Shown here: piece after piece, positions 8,800-18,355 of the stretch
Layout of the letters: the number at the start of each line of letters is the position of its first letter
Position numbering within the stretch: the first letter of the stretch is position 1
Origin: an uncultured Mucilaginibacter sp.
Lineage (GTDB): Bacteria > Bacteroidota > Bacteroidia > Sphingobacteriales > Sphingobacteriaceae
DNA: 64,000 bases
Direction of reading: 5' to 3'
Assembly: GCF_913773635.1 (NCBI RefSeq)
Contig: NZ_CAJYGQ010000005.1
Coordinates: 347,692 to 411,691, forward strand
The notes under the pieces: generated by a model
What the model saw: the letters and a program-made list of their open reading frames with translations, nothing else
What the model was told of the DNA's origin: nothing
The model's database searches: none
Made by a program: the position numbers and the translations under genes

Positions 8800-10431
8800 A
8801 TGTCTAATACAAGCAGTAACAAACAGGTTTTATTAGTTGCCAGCGGCGATCTGCGCTTATCAGCAAATCAAAATTGCTGGGCAGCTCAACACGAAATGGA
8901 AAGCCAGCTAACGGCTGCCATTGAAAAGCAGGGCTGGACTGTAAAGCGCGCACATGCTTACGACGAGGTTAAACAACACGGATTTATTGATTCTCAAAAA
9001 ATGGGTATTGATGTATTTCGTGGTATTGACCCTAATCAACCTATTATAGTTGCCGAAAGTGTTTGGCAATATACTCACCACGTTTTAGCTGGCCTAACAA
9101 CGCATAAAGGTCCAATTTTAACATTAGCCAACTGGAGCGGTACATGGCCGGGTTTGGTGGGCATGTTAAACTTAAACGGATCATTAACCAAGGCAGGCGT
9201 TTCATACAGCACGCTTTGGAGCGAAGACTTTACAGATGACTTCTTTAATGCAAAAATTAAAGAGTGGCTGCAAACCGGCAAAATAAAACATGATCAAAGC
9301 CATGTAAAAAGCTACGATCTGGTAAATATTCCTTTAGAAGACGAAGCCATTGGTAAAGCATTCGGGCACAAGCTTAAAAGCAATAAAGCTATTATGGGTG
9401 TGTTTGATGAAGGATGTATGGGCATGTTCAATGCTATTGTTCCTGATGATCTGTTGCATGCTACAGGTATTTTTAAAGAACGTTTAAGTCAGTCTACCTT
9501 GTATGCTGCTATGTTGCAGGTAGCTGACGATGAAGCACGGGAAGTACTGCAATGGTTGCAGCAAAAAGGCATGCAGTTTAACTGGGGCACAGATGCTGCA
9601 ACAGAACTCACCGAAGCACAAACACTGGAGCAATGTAAAATGTACATAGCCGCATTGCGTTTAGCCGATGAGTTTGGTTGCGATACTATAGGTATACAAT
9701 ATCAGCAGGGATTAAAAGACCTTACCGCTGCCAGTGATCTGGTAGAAGGTTTGTTAAATAATCAAGACCGTCCGCCGGTAAAATCAAACGATGGTCGTGA
9801 GCTTTATGCCGGTGATGCATTGCCGCACTTTAACGAAGTTGATGAATGTGCCGGTTTAGATGCATTGGTTACTTATCATCTGTGGAAAGAGTTAGGTATG
9901 CCTGGCGAAACCACGCTGCATGACTTGCGCTGGGGCAAGCATTTTAAAGGAGATGGTATTGATGATTTTGTTTGGGTGTTTTTAATTTCAGGCGCTGCAC
10001 CTCCTGCCCATTTTATTGGTGGTTATAAAGGCGCGTCAAGCGACAGACAGCCGGCAATGTATTTTCGTTTAGGTGGTGGCAGTTTAAAAGGCATCAGCAA
10101 ACCTGGTTACCTGGTTTGGAGCCGTGTTTATGTAATGAACAATGAACTGCACTGCGACTTGGGGGTAGGTGAATCTGTTTTATTACCAGATGCTGAAACT
10201 CAAAGACGCTGGGATATGACCACTCCGCAGTGGCCTATCATGAATGCTACGCTTAAAGGCGTATCGCGCGACCAGTTAATGGCTCGTCATAAAGCCAACC
10301 ACATACAGGTAGTTTACGCTACCGATGAAAACAAAGCACACCAGGCATGCCGTATAAAAGCGGCAGCGCTAAGTGAAATGGGTTTAAAAGTTCATTTTTG
10401 TGGTGATGTAAATTTAAAAGTAACTAATTAG
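8800..10431 (+). CDS. L-fucose/L-arabinose isomerase superfamily protein
   Basis: A cytoplasmic protein of 543 residues with no signal peptide. It resembles the FucI/AraA superfamily: an N-terminal Rossmann-like half ([20 protein letters not shown]...; [19 protein letters not shown]) and a C-terminal FucI-like half ([25 protein letters not shown]). Members interconvert aldoses and ketoses (L-fucose/L-fuculose, D-arabinose/D-ribulose, L-arabinose/L-ribulose) using Mn2+. It is divergent from Escherichia coli FucI, so the substrate is open; it is not the rhamnose isomerase, which is at 61169. Its stop codon overlaps a GTG at 10431, and the DUF3826 gene starts within 10 bp. A candidate operator lies upstream at 8679. 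Confidence 0.7.
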   Translation: MSNTSSNKQVLLVASGDLRLSANQNCWAAQHEMESQLTAAIEKQGWTVKRAHAYDEVKQHGFIDSQKMGIDVFRGIDPNQPIIVAESVWQYTHHVLAGLTTHKGPILTLANWSGTWPGLVGMLNLNGSLTKAGVSYSTLWSEDFTDDFFNAKIKEWLQTGKIKHDQSHVKSYDLVNIPLEDEAIGKAFGHKLKSNKAIMGVFDEGCMGMFNAIVPDDLLHATGIFKERLSQSTLYAAMLQVADDEAREVLQWLQQKGMQFNWGTDAATELTEAQTLEQCKMYIAALRLADEFGCDTIGIQYQQGLKDLTAASDLVEGLLNNQDRPPVKSNDGRELYAGDALPHFNEVDECAGLDALVTYHLWKELGMPGETTLHDLRWGKHFKGDGIDDFVWVFLISGAAPPAHFIGGYKGASSDRQPAMYFRLGGGSLKGISKPGYLVWSRVYVMNNELHCDLGVGESVLLPDAETQRRWDMTTPQWPIMNATLKGVSRDQLMARHKANHIQVVYATDENKAHQACRIKAAALSEMGLKVHFCGDVNLKVTN

Positions 10432-10439
10432 TGATGATG

Positions 10440-11132
10440 ATGAGAAAAGTGATTTACGGTTTGCTTGCCGTAGTTTTATTGAGCGTTACAAGTGCAGTAG
10501 CACAAGATAATACCAGCGCTGCCGAAAAGGAAATAGCTTACCGTAAGGTGGTATTTGACCGCGCGGCAAAAATTGTTAAAGGCATCAATCTTCCTGATTC
10601 TGCCAGGGCACTTGATGTAACCAAGGTTGTAGCTAAGCAATATCAGGATTTAAATGACATATACACCTTCCGTGATAACCGTAAAGCGGCCATTAAAGCG
10701 GAAACCGGCGACAATAAAGAGGCTGCGGCAGCGCATTTGAAAAAGCTTGACGAAGAAACCACTGCCAAAATTGACAAACTGCACCCGCAATACTTAACCC
10801 GCTTAAAAAAGGCTGGCTTAACACCTGAGCAAATAAATCAGGTTAAGGACGGCATGACGTACAACGTACTAAACGTAACTACAACGGCTTATAACAGCAT
10901 GTTGCCAAACCTTACCAACGAGCAAAGAACTCAAATTGCTGCCTGGCTTATTGAAGCAAGAGAACATGCAATGGACGCGGAATCATCAGAAAAAAAACAT
11001 GCATGGTTTGGTAAGTATAAAGGACGTATAAATAATTACTTGTCTGCAGCCGGTATTGACATGAAGAAAGAAGAGGCTGCATGGTTAGCCCGCGTTAGAG
11101 AAGAAAAAAACAAACAACAGTTAAATAAATAA
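10440..11132 (+). CDS. DUF3826 family secreted protein, copy 1
   Basis: In-frame GTG/ATG codons run at 10431, 10434, 10437 and 10440; the last gives the compact signal peptide MRKVIYGLLAVVLLSVTSAVAQ. The mature, mostly helical and lysine-rich protein of about 210 residues matches DUF3826, a family of unknown function that accompanies pectin PULs in Bacteroidota. Its core 'YNSMLPNLTNEQRTQIAAWL' and following 'AREHAMDAE' align with 'YRSIVPNLTPEEEKVLTANL' and 'AREQAVDYK' in the paralog at 32865. No catalytic motif is evident. A strong hairpin follows before susC. Periplasmic or envelope location is likely; any role is unknown. Confidence 0.75.
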   Translation: MRKVIYGLLAVVLLSVTSAVAQDNTSAAEKEIAYRKVVFDRAAKIVKGINLPDSARALDVTKVVAKQYQDLNDIYTFRDNRKAAIKAETGDNKEAAAAHLKKLDEETTAKIDKLHPQYLTRLKKAGLTPEQINQVKDGMTYNVLNVTTTAYNSMLPNLTNEQRTQIAAWLIEAREHAMDAESSEKKHAWFGKYKGRINNYLSAAGIDMKKEEAAWLARVREEKNKQQLNK

Positions 11133-11137
11133 AAATT

Positions 11138-11174
11138 AAGCATACACGCAGCGTTACAACGCTCGTGTATGCTT
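11138..11174 (+). terminator. Long perfect hairpin between the DUF3826 gene and susC
   Basis: Outer arms AAGCATACACG and CGTGTATGCTT enclose inner arms AGCGTT and AACGCT, with a T run at the 3' side. It forms an almost uninterrupted stem just after the DUF3826 stop. It can be a terminator or a processing point that sets susC levels apart from the upstream genes. Confidence 0.75.
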
Positions 11175-11288
11175 TTAAGCAATAAATATTAAAACATAAA
11201 TTTTAAGCATGAGATAAACATTACGCTTTTCCCTCCAAACAAAATTTAAATAACAAACCCAATTTGTGAACTATACTAAATTAATAAG

Positions 11289-14200
11289 ATGAAGAAAATT
11301 CTACTTTTCTTATCGCTTTGTATTGCCTCAATATCGGTGTTCGCACAAACACGAACCATTACCGGTACTGTAGTAAGCAGCGATAAAAATGAGCCACTTG
11401 TGGGCGTAACTATCCAGGTTAAAGGAAGCCCAACGGCAACACAAACCGACGTTAATGGTAAATACGCCTTGAAAGTTACAAGCTTGCAAAATGTTGTGCT
11501 TACCGTGAAGTACTTAGGATATGCTTATCAGGAACGTACCCTGCGTGTTGGCGAGAATAACTTTGACGTAAAGCTTGTGCAGTCAAATAATAATCTTGAC
11601 GATGTTGTGGTAGTTGGATACGGTGAGCAAAAAAAAGCTACTGTGACTGGATCAATAGCAACCATCAAAGCTAAAGACGTTGAAGACATACCGGCAGGTA
11701 ACTTATCGTCACTTTTAGTTGGCCGTTTACCGGGTGTAAGCATTGGAGGCGTAGCCTCTGGTCGTCCGGGTGTAAATACAGCTATTAACATTCGTGCAGC
11801 AAGTTCATTTGGTGGAGTAACTCCAACATTATTTGTAATTGATGGTTTTGTTCGTGATCAAGCTGAAGGTCAGGCCGCATTTGATCGTTTAGACCCGAGT
11901 GAGGTTGAAAGTATATCAGTTCTTAAAGACGGTGCTGCTGCAGTTTACGGTGCTCGTGCCGCGGGAGGTGTTGTATTAGTAAAAACTAAGCGCGGAATTG
12001 AAGGTAAGGCTAAAATCAGCTATGCCGGTTCTTATGGTGTAAACAACCCAGTTAAAATTCCTGATATGTTAAGTGCCTATGACTTAGCTCGTCTTGTAAA
12101 TGAAAATCTTCGTGTAAATTCACCTAATACTTATCAGGCAAACCGTTACACCGATGACGAACTGGATGCTTTTAGAAGTTTAAATTATAATTGGCTTGAT
12201 GAGTCTTTCAAAAATTCTACCACTCAGCGCCATGCGGTTAACATACGTGGGGGCAGCAACAAAATTGGATATTTTGGTAGCGGTACATATTACAAAGAAC
12301 TTGGTAACCTAAAAGGAACATCTTATGATAAGTATACTTTAAGGTTAGGTGTTGATGCTGAAATAAATAAAAACCTTACAGCAAGTATAACATTAGCAGC
12401 AGATAACAACGTAAATCAAATTCCTTACATCAACAACGAACAGGCCGAGCCAATGAACCTTACCTTTGCAAGTTTATTGCAAACACCGCGTTGGGTGCCT
12501 GTCTATATAAATGGTTTACCTGTAGGCCAAAACACCCGGGGGTTGGGTATTGCACACAACGTGTCGGCTGCTACTAACCGTAATAACTATTCGCGTACCA
12601 CAGGCAATAACACTACCTTAAATGCATCATTGAACTACAAAGTGCCCGGGGTTGATGGCTTAAAATTAGGTGTTATTTACAACCGTAACGTGAGTACAGC
12701 TTACAATAAATCGCACCGGTTAAACTATACGACTTACATTTTTAATACAACCGGTACAAATGGTCACATTATTACCGACCAAAATCCGATTGCACGTATA
12801 ATTAACAATGGCGAGCGTTTACTGGAGGATTACAACGGAAGTAATAGTTATCAGTTAAACGGAAGTATATCATATGATAAAAAGTTTGGTAAACACACCA
12901 TTAACGCAATTGGCTTATACGAGCAATCTGAAACCAGCGGACAATTTTTACGTGCTTACAGAGATGGAAATCTTGTACCTGGCGACGAACGTCAGGAAGG
13001 TTTTAATCCTGCCTCAACCACAAGTTCAAGTAACCAGCCTATAAGTAGTCGTTTATCATATATCGGTCGTGTTAACTATAACTATTCTGAAAAATATTTA
13101 TTGGAAGCTTCTTTTAGATATGAAGGTTCATTAAGGTTTTCACCAGAGAATCGGTGGGGTTTCTTCCCTGCAGTTGCAGCGGGTTGGAGAATTTCGGAGG
13201 AGTCTTTCTTTAAGGATAACGTAAAATTTGTTAACAACCTAAAGTTACGGTTATCAGCTGGCTTGTTAGGTAATGATGCAATTGCAACACGCCAGTATGA
13301 GCAAAGCTATGGTGTAGCTACATCAGGATATTTAGGATTAGGTTCTACACAGTTAACAGGTTTAAATCCTCGTCGCAATGGTTTGATTTTGTTCCAAACC
13401 TGGGAAAAAACACGTAACTACAACGCAGGTATTGATGTTGGATTTACTAATAACATAAGTGCAACGGTAGATGCATATTACAAGTACACTTATGATATTT
13501 TAACCAGTCGTGGTTCAATTTTGCCAACCAGCTTTGGTATTACCAGTCCGCCAAGTGAAAACTTTGGACGAGCAAGTGCCTGGGGTGTTGATGGTAGCGT
13601 TAATTACAACGGAAAAGTTGGTAAAGAATTTGGCTATACTGTCGGTATAAACGGAAGTTGGGGTAGAAACAGAGTACTTGAAATATACCAAAGTGCCGGT
13701 GCAATTGGTACTTGGGAAGATCAGGTTGGTAAAGGCTTCGGTGGTTCAGTAGGTTATATTGCTTTGGGTATGATGCGTTCACAAGCCGAGGTTGATGCCT
13801 TTATGGCTGCTAACCCAGGTTATACCATTAATGGACAGCCTCTTACACCAGGTATGATCTATTATCAAGACGTAGGTGGTCCTAACTATTCTGGACCGGA
13901 TGGCAAAATTACTGCTGATGATCAGCGTATTATTGCCCCAGACAGAGGCAGTTTAGGTTTTGGTATTAATTTGGGAATGACTTACAAAGGTTTTAGAATT
14001 AATACCAACGTAGGGTTAAACGGCATTGGTGCTAAAACATTCTATGAGAATGATGCTATAAGACCAATTCAAAACACAAATGCTATTTTGAATTTGCCAT
14101 CTTTCTGGAGCGACTTCTGGTCTCCCGAAAACCCAAATGCGGCATACCCGCGTCCTGTAAACAGTGCTTTCACAGGCGAGCGTTCAACATTCTGGATGCG

Positions 14201-14420
14201 TAGTGCTGTTACTCTTAATATTAATACACTTGATGCGTCTTATACACTACCGGCCAATTTAACACAGAAATTAGGTATACCGTCATTGCGTCTTTATTTT
14301 GCATCACGTAACTTATGGCGTATCATAAACCCGTTACCTTATCGTGATTATGCACTGTCTTCGTTTGTAAGATATCCAACTTTAAGAACATTTAATTTTG
14401 GTTTAAACATTGGCTTATAA
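11289..14420 (+). CDS. SusC/RagA-family TonB-dependent outer-membrane transporter
   Basis: A 1043-residue protein. Signal peptide MKKILLFLSLCIASISVFAQ; residues about 22-95 form a carboxypeptidase-regulatory-like beta-sandwich (RTITGTVVSSDKNEPLVGVT); a SusC TonB-box-like stretch DDVVVVGYG follows; the plug spans about 110-240 (LSSLLVGRLPGVSIGG; VLKDGAAAVYGARAAGGVV); the rest is the 22-strand barrel, ending in the aromatic outer-membrane signature TFNFGLNIGL. There is no N-terminal STN signalling domain, so it is not an anti-sigma transducer. It imports oligosaccharides made at the cell surface and pairs with the SusD gene 12 bp downstream. It is the only SusC gene in the window and must serve most of the enzymes here. 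Confidence 0.96.
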   Translation: MKKILLFLSLCIASISVFAQTRTITGTVVSSDKNEPLVGVTIQVKGSPTATQTDVNGKYALKVTSLQNVVLTVKYLGYAYQERTLRVGENNFDVKLVQSNNNLDDVVVVGYGEQKKATVTGSIATIKAKDVEDIPAGNLSSLLVGRLPGVSIGGVASGRPGVNTAINIRAASSFGGVTPTLFVIDGFVRDQAEGQAAFDRLDPSEVESISVLKDGAAAVYGARAAGGVVLVKTKRGIEGKAKISYAGSYGVNNPVKIPDMLSAYDLARLVNENLRVNSPNTYQANRYTDDELDAFRSLNYNWLDESFKNSTTQRHAVNIRGGSNKIGYFGSGTYYKELGNLKGTSYDKYTLRLGVDAEINKNLTASITLAADNNVNQIPYINNEQAEPMNLTFASLLQTPRWVPVYINGLPVGQNTRGLGIAHNVSAATNRNNYSRTTGNNTTLNASLNYKVPGVDGLKLGVIYNRNVSTAYNKSHRLNYTTYIFNTTGTNGHIITDQNPIARIINNGERLLEDYNGSNSYQLNGSISYDKKFGKHTINAIGLYEQSETSGQFLRAYRDGNLVPGDERQEGFNPASTTSSSNQPISSRLSYIGRVNYNYSEKYLLEASFRYEGSLRFSPENRWGFFPAVAAGWRISEESFFKDNVKFVNNLKLRLSAGLLGNDAIATRQYEQSYGVATSGYLGLGSTQLTGLNPRRNGLILFQTWEKTRNYNAGIDVGFTNNISATVDAYYKYTYDILTSRGSILPTSFGITSPPSENFGRASAWGVDGSVNYNGKVGKEFGYTVGINGSWGRNRVLEIYQSAGAIGTWEDQVGKGFGGSVGYIALGMMRSQAEVDAFMAANPGYTINGQPLTPGMIYYQDVGGPNYSGPDGKITADDQRIIAPDRGSLGFGINLGMTYKGFRINTNVGLNGIGAKTFYENDAIRPIQNTNAILNLPSFWSDFWSPENPNAAYPRPVNSAFTGERSTFWMRSAVTLNINTLDASYTLPANLTQKLGIPSLRLYFASRNLWRIINPLPYRDYALSSFVRYPTLRTFNFGLNIGL

Positions 14421-14432
14421 AACAGATTTATA

Positions 14433-16310
14433 ATGAAAAAAGTATTTTTATATATATCAGCAATTGTAGCGTTTAGCAGCTGTAGTAAAATATTGGAGCA
14501 ACCAGATCCTACTGGGGTGCCGCCGGAGGTTGTTTTTGCAACAGAGCAAGCCGCAACCTTGTATGTTAACGACTTGTATTTTAGGAGCATGCCATTAAAC
14601 GGTTTTGGTTTGAATGCCGCTTTTACCGAAGAGACTCCTACAACTTCTGCCACGTCGGCTGATGGGGTTTACATGTACGGTACTTTGGGTGTTGATGCGG
14701 TGGGCAATCCATTTTCGTTAGCAACCTACGGTCGCATACGTAACATCAATATTGGTTTGCAAGAAGTACAAAACAGTGCGTTAGATCAGGGGGCTAAAGA
14801 CCGTTTAATGGGTCAAATGTACTTTATCCGTGCATGGGAATACTTTCAGTTGGTACGTATATATGGTGGTGTGCCATTTATATTAACCGTTGGCGATCCA
14901 TTTAATGACAGTTTTGAGTTACCGCGTAAAAAAACCTCTGAATCATTTGAGTTAATTGTTTCTGACCTTGATAACGCTATACAAATGCTTTCACCTATAA
15001 TGAACGATAGCGAAAGAGGACGCGTAACAAAACCGGCAGCAGCAGCTTTTAAAGCAAGGGTGTTATTATACTGGGCAAGCCCGCAGTATAATAACAATAA
15101 CGATCCTGCCCGTTGGCAGCGTGCTTATGATGCATCAACTCAGGCTCGCATAATTTGTCAGGCCGCAGGTCGTGATTTGAACCCAACCTTTACCAATATT
15201 TGGTTACAGGAAAATACATCTACAAATAAAGAGTTGATTTTTGTGCGTCCGTTTGAATTTAATGCAACTATTACCAATTCTTGGGAAAACACTGCGCGTC
15301 CGCGTGAAGTAGGTTCAAATGGTGGATCTATAAACCCAACAGTGGAGTTAATGGAAGCTTTCCCAATGAAAGACGGAACGCCTTTCATTGCTCCCGGAAC
15401 TGCTAAACCGGCTTATGAAAATAACAGCGTATTATTTTTCAAAGACCGCGATCCTCGTTTTTATGTAACAATTGTTTATAACGGTGCCGATTATCCGTTA
15501 ACTGGCTTAAACCCTGGCACAATAACCAATGCCTCAAACCCTCGTGGTAACAGGCAGTGGCAATATGGTTATTATGCAAACGCAAATTCTACTGCCGTTA
15601 CTCAGCTTGAAACCAATCCAACCTTAACAGGTTTTTATACCCGTAAAATGATTAACCCAAGCACAACGCAAACGTTGGTAACACAATCAGGTACTGATTG
15701 GGTTGAGATTCGTTATGCCGAAGTGTTACTTAATTTGGCCGAGTGTGCTAACGAGATTGGACAGTTGGCCGAAGCAAGAACTTTGGTTGGATTAATACGT
15801 GCACGTGCTGGTATAACAGCAGCTAATAATTATGGTATCACCGCTGCTACAAAAGATGAAATGCGTGCAGCAATTCTTAATGAGCGTCTATGTGAATTTG
15901 CTTATGAAGATAAACGTTACTGGGACATTCGTCGTCATAACCAGTATGCACAAGATTTGCCAGGCAATCCATATGGATCAAGCACAACCATCTACAACCC
16001 GTTTGCTAAAAAGAATGGATCTCAGCGTACAGGTTTATCATTTACGTTGAAGAAAGAATATCGCAATGCTGACTTTATTAAAATACGTGAGACCATTGAC
16101 CTGAACACATCGTTCTACACTTATTTTACAGTTAGTCCTCGCATAAATCGTGAAGCTGGTACCGTAAATTATAGACAAACTAATTCACCTAGTGCCGGTA
16201 ATCCAAGTTATAACTTCCTGCCAATACAAACTACGTTACTTAACCGCAGCCCTGGTGTTCTTCAAACACAGGGATGGGCAGCAAGTAACACATTCAATCC
16301 ATTCGAGTAA
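14433..16310 (+). CDS. SusD/RagB-family surface glycan-binding lipoprotein
   Basis: A 625-residue lipoprotein with a lipobox ending at Cys17 (MKKVFLYISAIVAFSSC). The tetratricopeptide-type SusD core is seen in 'YFIRAWEYFQLVRIYGGVPFI', 'AAAFKARVLLYWASPQYN' and the C-terminal 'EIRYAEVLLNLAECANEIGQ', 'ILNERLCEFAYEDKRYWDIR', all hallmarks of RagB/SusD. It caps the SusC barrel on the outside and delivers the glycan. The glycan-binding residues cannot be named from sequence alone. A perfect 14-bp terminator hairpin follows at 16327. Confidence 0.96.
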   Translation: MKKVFLYISAIVAFSSCSKILEQPDPTGVPPEVVFATEQAATLYVNDLYFRSMPLNGFGLNAAFTEETPTTSATSADGVYMYGTLGVDAVGNPFSLATYGRIRNINIGLQEVQNSALDQGAKDRLMGQMYFIRAWEYFQLVRIYGGVPFILTVGDPFNDSFELPRKKTSESFELIVSDLDNAIQMLSPIMNDSERGRVTKPAAAAFKARVLLYWASPQYNNNNDPARWQRAYDASTQARIICQAAGRDLNPTFTNIWLQENTSTNKELIFVRPFEFNATITNSWENTARPREVGSNGGSINPTVELMEAFPMKDGTPFIAPGTAKPAYENNSVLFFKDRDPRFYVTIVYNGADYPLTGLNPGTITNASNPRGNRQWQYGYYANANSTAVTQLETNPTLTGFYTRKMINPSTTQTLVTQSGTDWVEIRYAEVLLNLAECANEIGQLAEARTLVGLIRARAGITAANNYGITAATKDEMRAAILNERLCEFAYEDKRYWDIRRHNQYAQDLPGNPYGSSTTIYNPFAKKNGSQRTGLSFTLKKEYRNADFIKIRETIDLNTSFYTYFTVSPRINREAGTVNYRQTNSPSAGNPSYNFLPIQTTLLNRSPGVLQTQGWAASNTFNPFE

Positions 16311-16326
16311 TGTAATTGTTAAAGAG

Positions 16327-16364
16327 CAACAAAGGGAGGCCGTAAAGCCTCCCTTTGTTGTTTT
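16327..16364 (+). terminator. Strong terminator after susD
   Basis: Perfect 14-bp arms CAACAAAGGGAGGC and GCCTCCCTTTGTTG flank a 6-nt loop and are followed by TTTTATT. This is the clearest intrinsic terminator in the window. Confidence 0.85.
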
Positions 16365-16440
16365 ATTGCTTTGTATAATCTTGACTAAACCATTCGGTGT
16401 AAAAAGTATCATAATCGAGCAGAGCAGCGTTTATACTCCT

Positions 16441-16459
16441 CAAATATGTAACATATTTG
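16441..16459. promoter_or_regulatory. Perfect 19-bp palindrome, candidate operator
   Basis: CAAATATGTAACATATTTG is a perfect inverted repeat around a single central base, about 235 bp before the pectate lyase start. Its size and symmetry suit a dimeric regulator. No other copy was noticed in the window. Confidence 0.45.
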
Positions 16460-16693
16460 CTATGTAGGGCTCATTTGGTCATTTGCGGGGGCAATGCTAA
16501 CATCTCATAATAGTTTGTTAATATTTTATATAAAATCGCCCTTGCTACATTGCATCTTTGAAATAAGTATTTAAAGAACCAATATTACCTAGGTTTCCTG
16601 TTTTTATTTTGGAAAGCTTTTGCAGGTGAGGGCAAAAACTGTTACAGAGATACGCTTTTACTTCCGGGTAATAACCAATACAATGAACTGAAG

Positions 16694-18355
16694 ATGAAGA
16701 AACGAATTTTAATTGCGTCTGTTTTTTTAGCCGGCATTACTGCAAATAATGCTTCGGCGCAATATCCTGATATTCCCGCCGATGTTAAAGCAGCAAGCGA
16801 TGCCATGATGAAAGAGAATCAGCGCAAGTCTGATTCGGCATGGCAAATAGCTTACAAACAGGTTGATTATGATATGCGCCATGGAAAGCCGTTTATTCCA
16901 TGGGCATCACGTCCTACTGATTTACCACAGGCCGATATTAAAGCATTTCCGGGTGCCGAAGGTGGTGGGGCTTACTCATTTGGTGGTCGCGGTGGTAAGG
17001 TGTATGTAGTTACCAGTTTGGCCGATAGCGGACCAGGTACTTTACGCTGGGCTTGCGAGCAGGGTGGCGCACGTATTATCGTTTTCAACGTTTCAGGTAT
17101 CATCCGTATTAAAACTCCTTTAATCATTCGTGCACCATATATTACCATTCAAGGGCAATCTGCTCCTGGCATGGGTATCTGCGTGGCGGGCGAATCGGTT
17201 TGGATCAATACGCACGACGTGGTTATGCGTTACATGCGTTTCCGTCGAGGCGAAACCAATGTTGGCCGTCGTGATGACGCTTTAGGTGGTAACCCGGTGG
17301 GTAATATCCTTATTGACCATTGCTCAACCAGCTGGGGTTTGGACGAAAATATGTCGATCTATCGTCACATGTTCGACCCTGAAGATGGCAGCAAAGACGA
17401 GAAAAAAGGTACCGTTAACGTAACTATCTCAAACTGTATATACTCAGAATCATTAGATACCTGGAACCATGCGTTCGGTAGTACAACCGGCGGCGAAAAC
17501 AGCATGCTGGTACGTAACCTTTGGGCTGACAATACCGGCCGTAATCCATCAATTGGCTGGAACGGTATTTACAACTTTGTAAACAACGTAGTATTTAACT
17601 GGGTACACCGTTCAATGGATGGTGGCGATTACACAGCTAAATTCAACATCATAAACAACTACTTTCAGCCAGGACCGGCTACGCCTAAAAACGAACCGGT
17701 AGGTCACCGTATCTTAAAACCAGAGTCGGGCCGTAGTAAGCTAAAATATAAAGTATATGGTATGGCTTATGTTAATGGCAACATTATGGAAGGCAATGCT
17801 AAAGTAACGGCCAACAATTGGGATGGTGGCGTACAGGTAGAGGGCGAAAAAGGTGAAGAAATGGAAGGTACTGGTAAATACACCGATTACATGAAATGGA
17901 ATAAGCCATTCCCTATGCCGGCAACTAAAATTATGGATGCTAAAACTGCCCGTCAGTTTGTGTTGACAAATGCAGGTGCAACGCTGCCGGTACGTGATGC
18001 GGTTGATACCCGTATTGTTAAACAAGTAGCTACTGGTAAAATTGAATACAAAGACGGCGTTAAGCTACCTGAAACACAGTTTAAGCACCGTCGTTTACCT
18101 ATCGACTCGTATAAAATTGGTATCATAACTGATCCAAGCCAGGTGGGTGGTTACCCTGATTACAAAGGCACACCTTATGTAGACAGCGATAACGACGGAT
18201 TACCTGATGCTTGGGAAAAAGCTCATGGCTTGAATCCAAAAGATCCTAAAGACTCTGCAGCCATGGCTAAAAATGGTGGCGGTTACAGCAACATCGAAGT
18301 ATATTTGAATACACTGGCTCAAAAAGGCGAAAAAAGTGTAGCACAGGTTAAGTAA
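16694..18355 (+). CDS. Secreted pectate lyase, PL1-like parallel beta-helix
   Basis: Signal peptide MKKRILIASVFLAGITANNASAQ. After a linker, the lyase domain starts with FPGAEGGGAYSFGGRGG and 'VYVVTSLADSGPGTLRWACEQGG', the standard opening of Bacteroidota PL1 pectate lyases. Helix rungs follow (ILIDHCSTSWGLDENMSIYR; NVTISNCIYSESL; NFVNNVVFNW). The C-terminus carries a calcium-binding-like 'DSDNDGLPDAWEKAHGL' segment. PL1 enzymes cut polygalacturonan by Ca2+-dependent beta-elimination. It leads the second run of enzymes; the stop TAA is directly followed by the next ATG. It supports pectin as the target glycan. Confidence 0.88.
   Translation: MKKRILIASVFLAGITANNASAQYPDIPADVKAASDAMMKENQRKSDSAWQIAYKQVDYDMRHGKPFIPWASRPTDLPQADIKAFPGAEGGGAYSFGGRGGKVYVVTSLADSGPGTLRWACEQGGARIIVFNVSGIIRIKTPLIIRAPYITIQGQSAPGMGICVAGESVWINTHDVVMRYMRFRRGETNVGRRDDALGGNPVGNILIDHCSTSWGLDENMSIYRHMFDPEDGSKDEKKGTVNVTISNCIYSESLDTWNHAFGSTTGGENSMLVRNLWADNTGRNPSIGWNGIYNFVNNVVFNWVHRSMDGGDYTAKFNIINNYFQPGPATPKNEPVGHRILKPESGRSKLKYKVYGMAYVNGNIMEGNAKVTANNWDGGVQVEGEKGEEMEGTGKYTDYMKWNKPFPMPATKIMDAKTARQFVLTNAGATLPVRDAVDTRIVKQVATGKIEYKDGVKLPETQFKHRRLPIDSYKIGIITDPSQVGGYPDYKGTPYVDSDNDGLPDAWEKAHGLNPKDPKDSAAMAKNGGGYSNIEVYLNTLAQKGEKSVAQVK

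Larger units (their letters stand above)
16311..16693. other. 383-bp intergenic region upstream of the pectate-lyase run
   Basis: It holds the susCD terminator (16327-16364), a perfect 19-bp palindrome (16441-16459) and an AT-rich leader. No gene is visible. It is the only sizeable gap before a run of nineteen same-strand genes and likely holds their main promoter. Confidence 0.6.

Noticed and set aside
16192..16467. 91-codon plus-strand frame overlapping the susD end
   Set aside because: It runs through the susD 3' end, the terminator hairpin and the palindrome, so it cannot be a real gene.
16500..16600. Promoter for the pectate lyase run based on GTTTGTTAATA and CATCTTTG
   Set aside because: The spacing between the TTG and the -7-like box is far outside the 17-23 nt expected for Bacteroidota, so no promoter is called.
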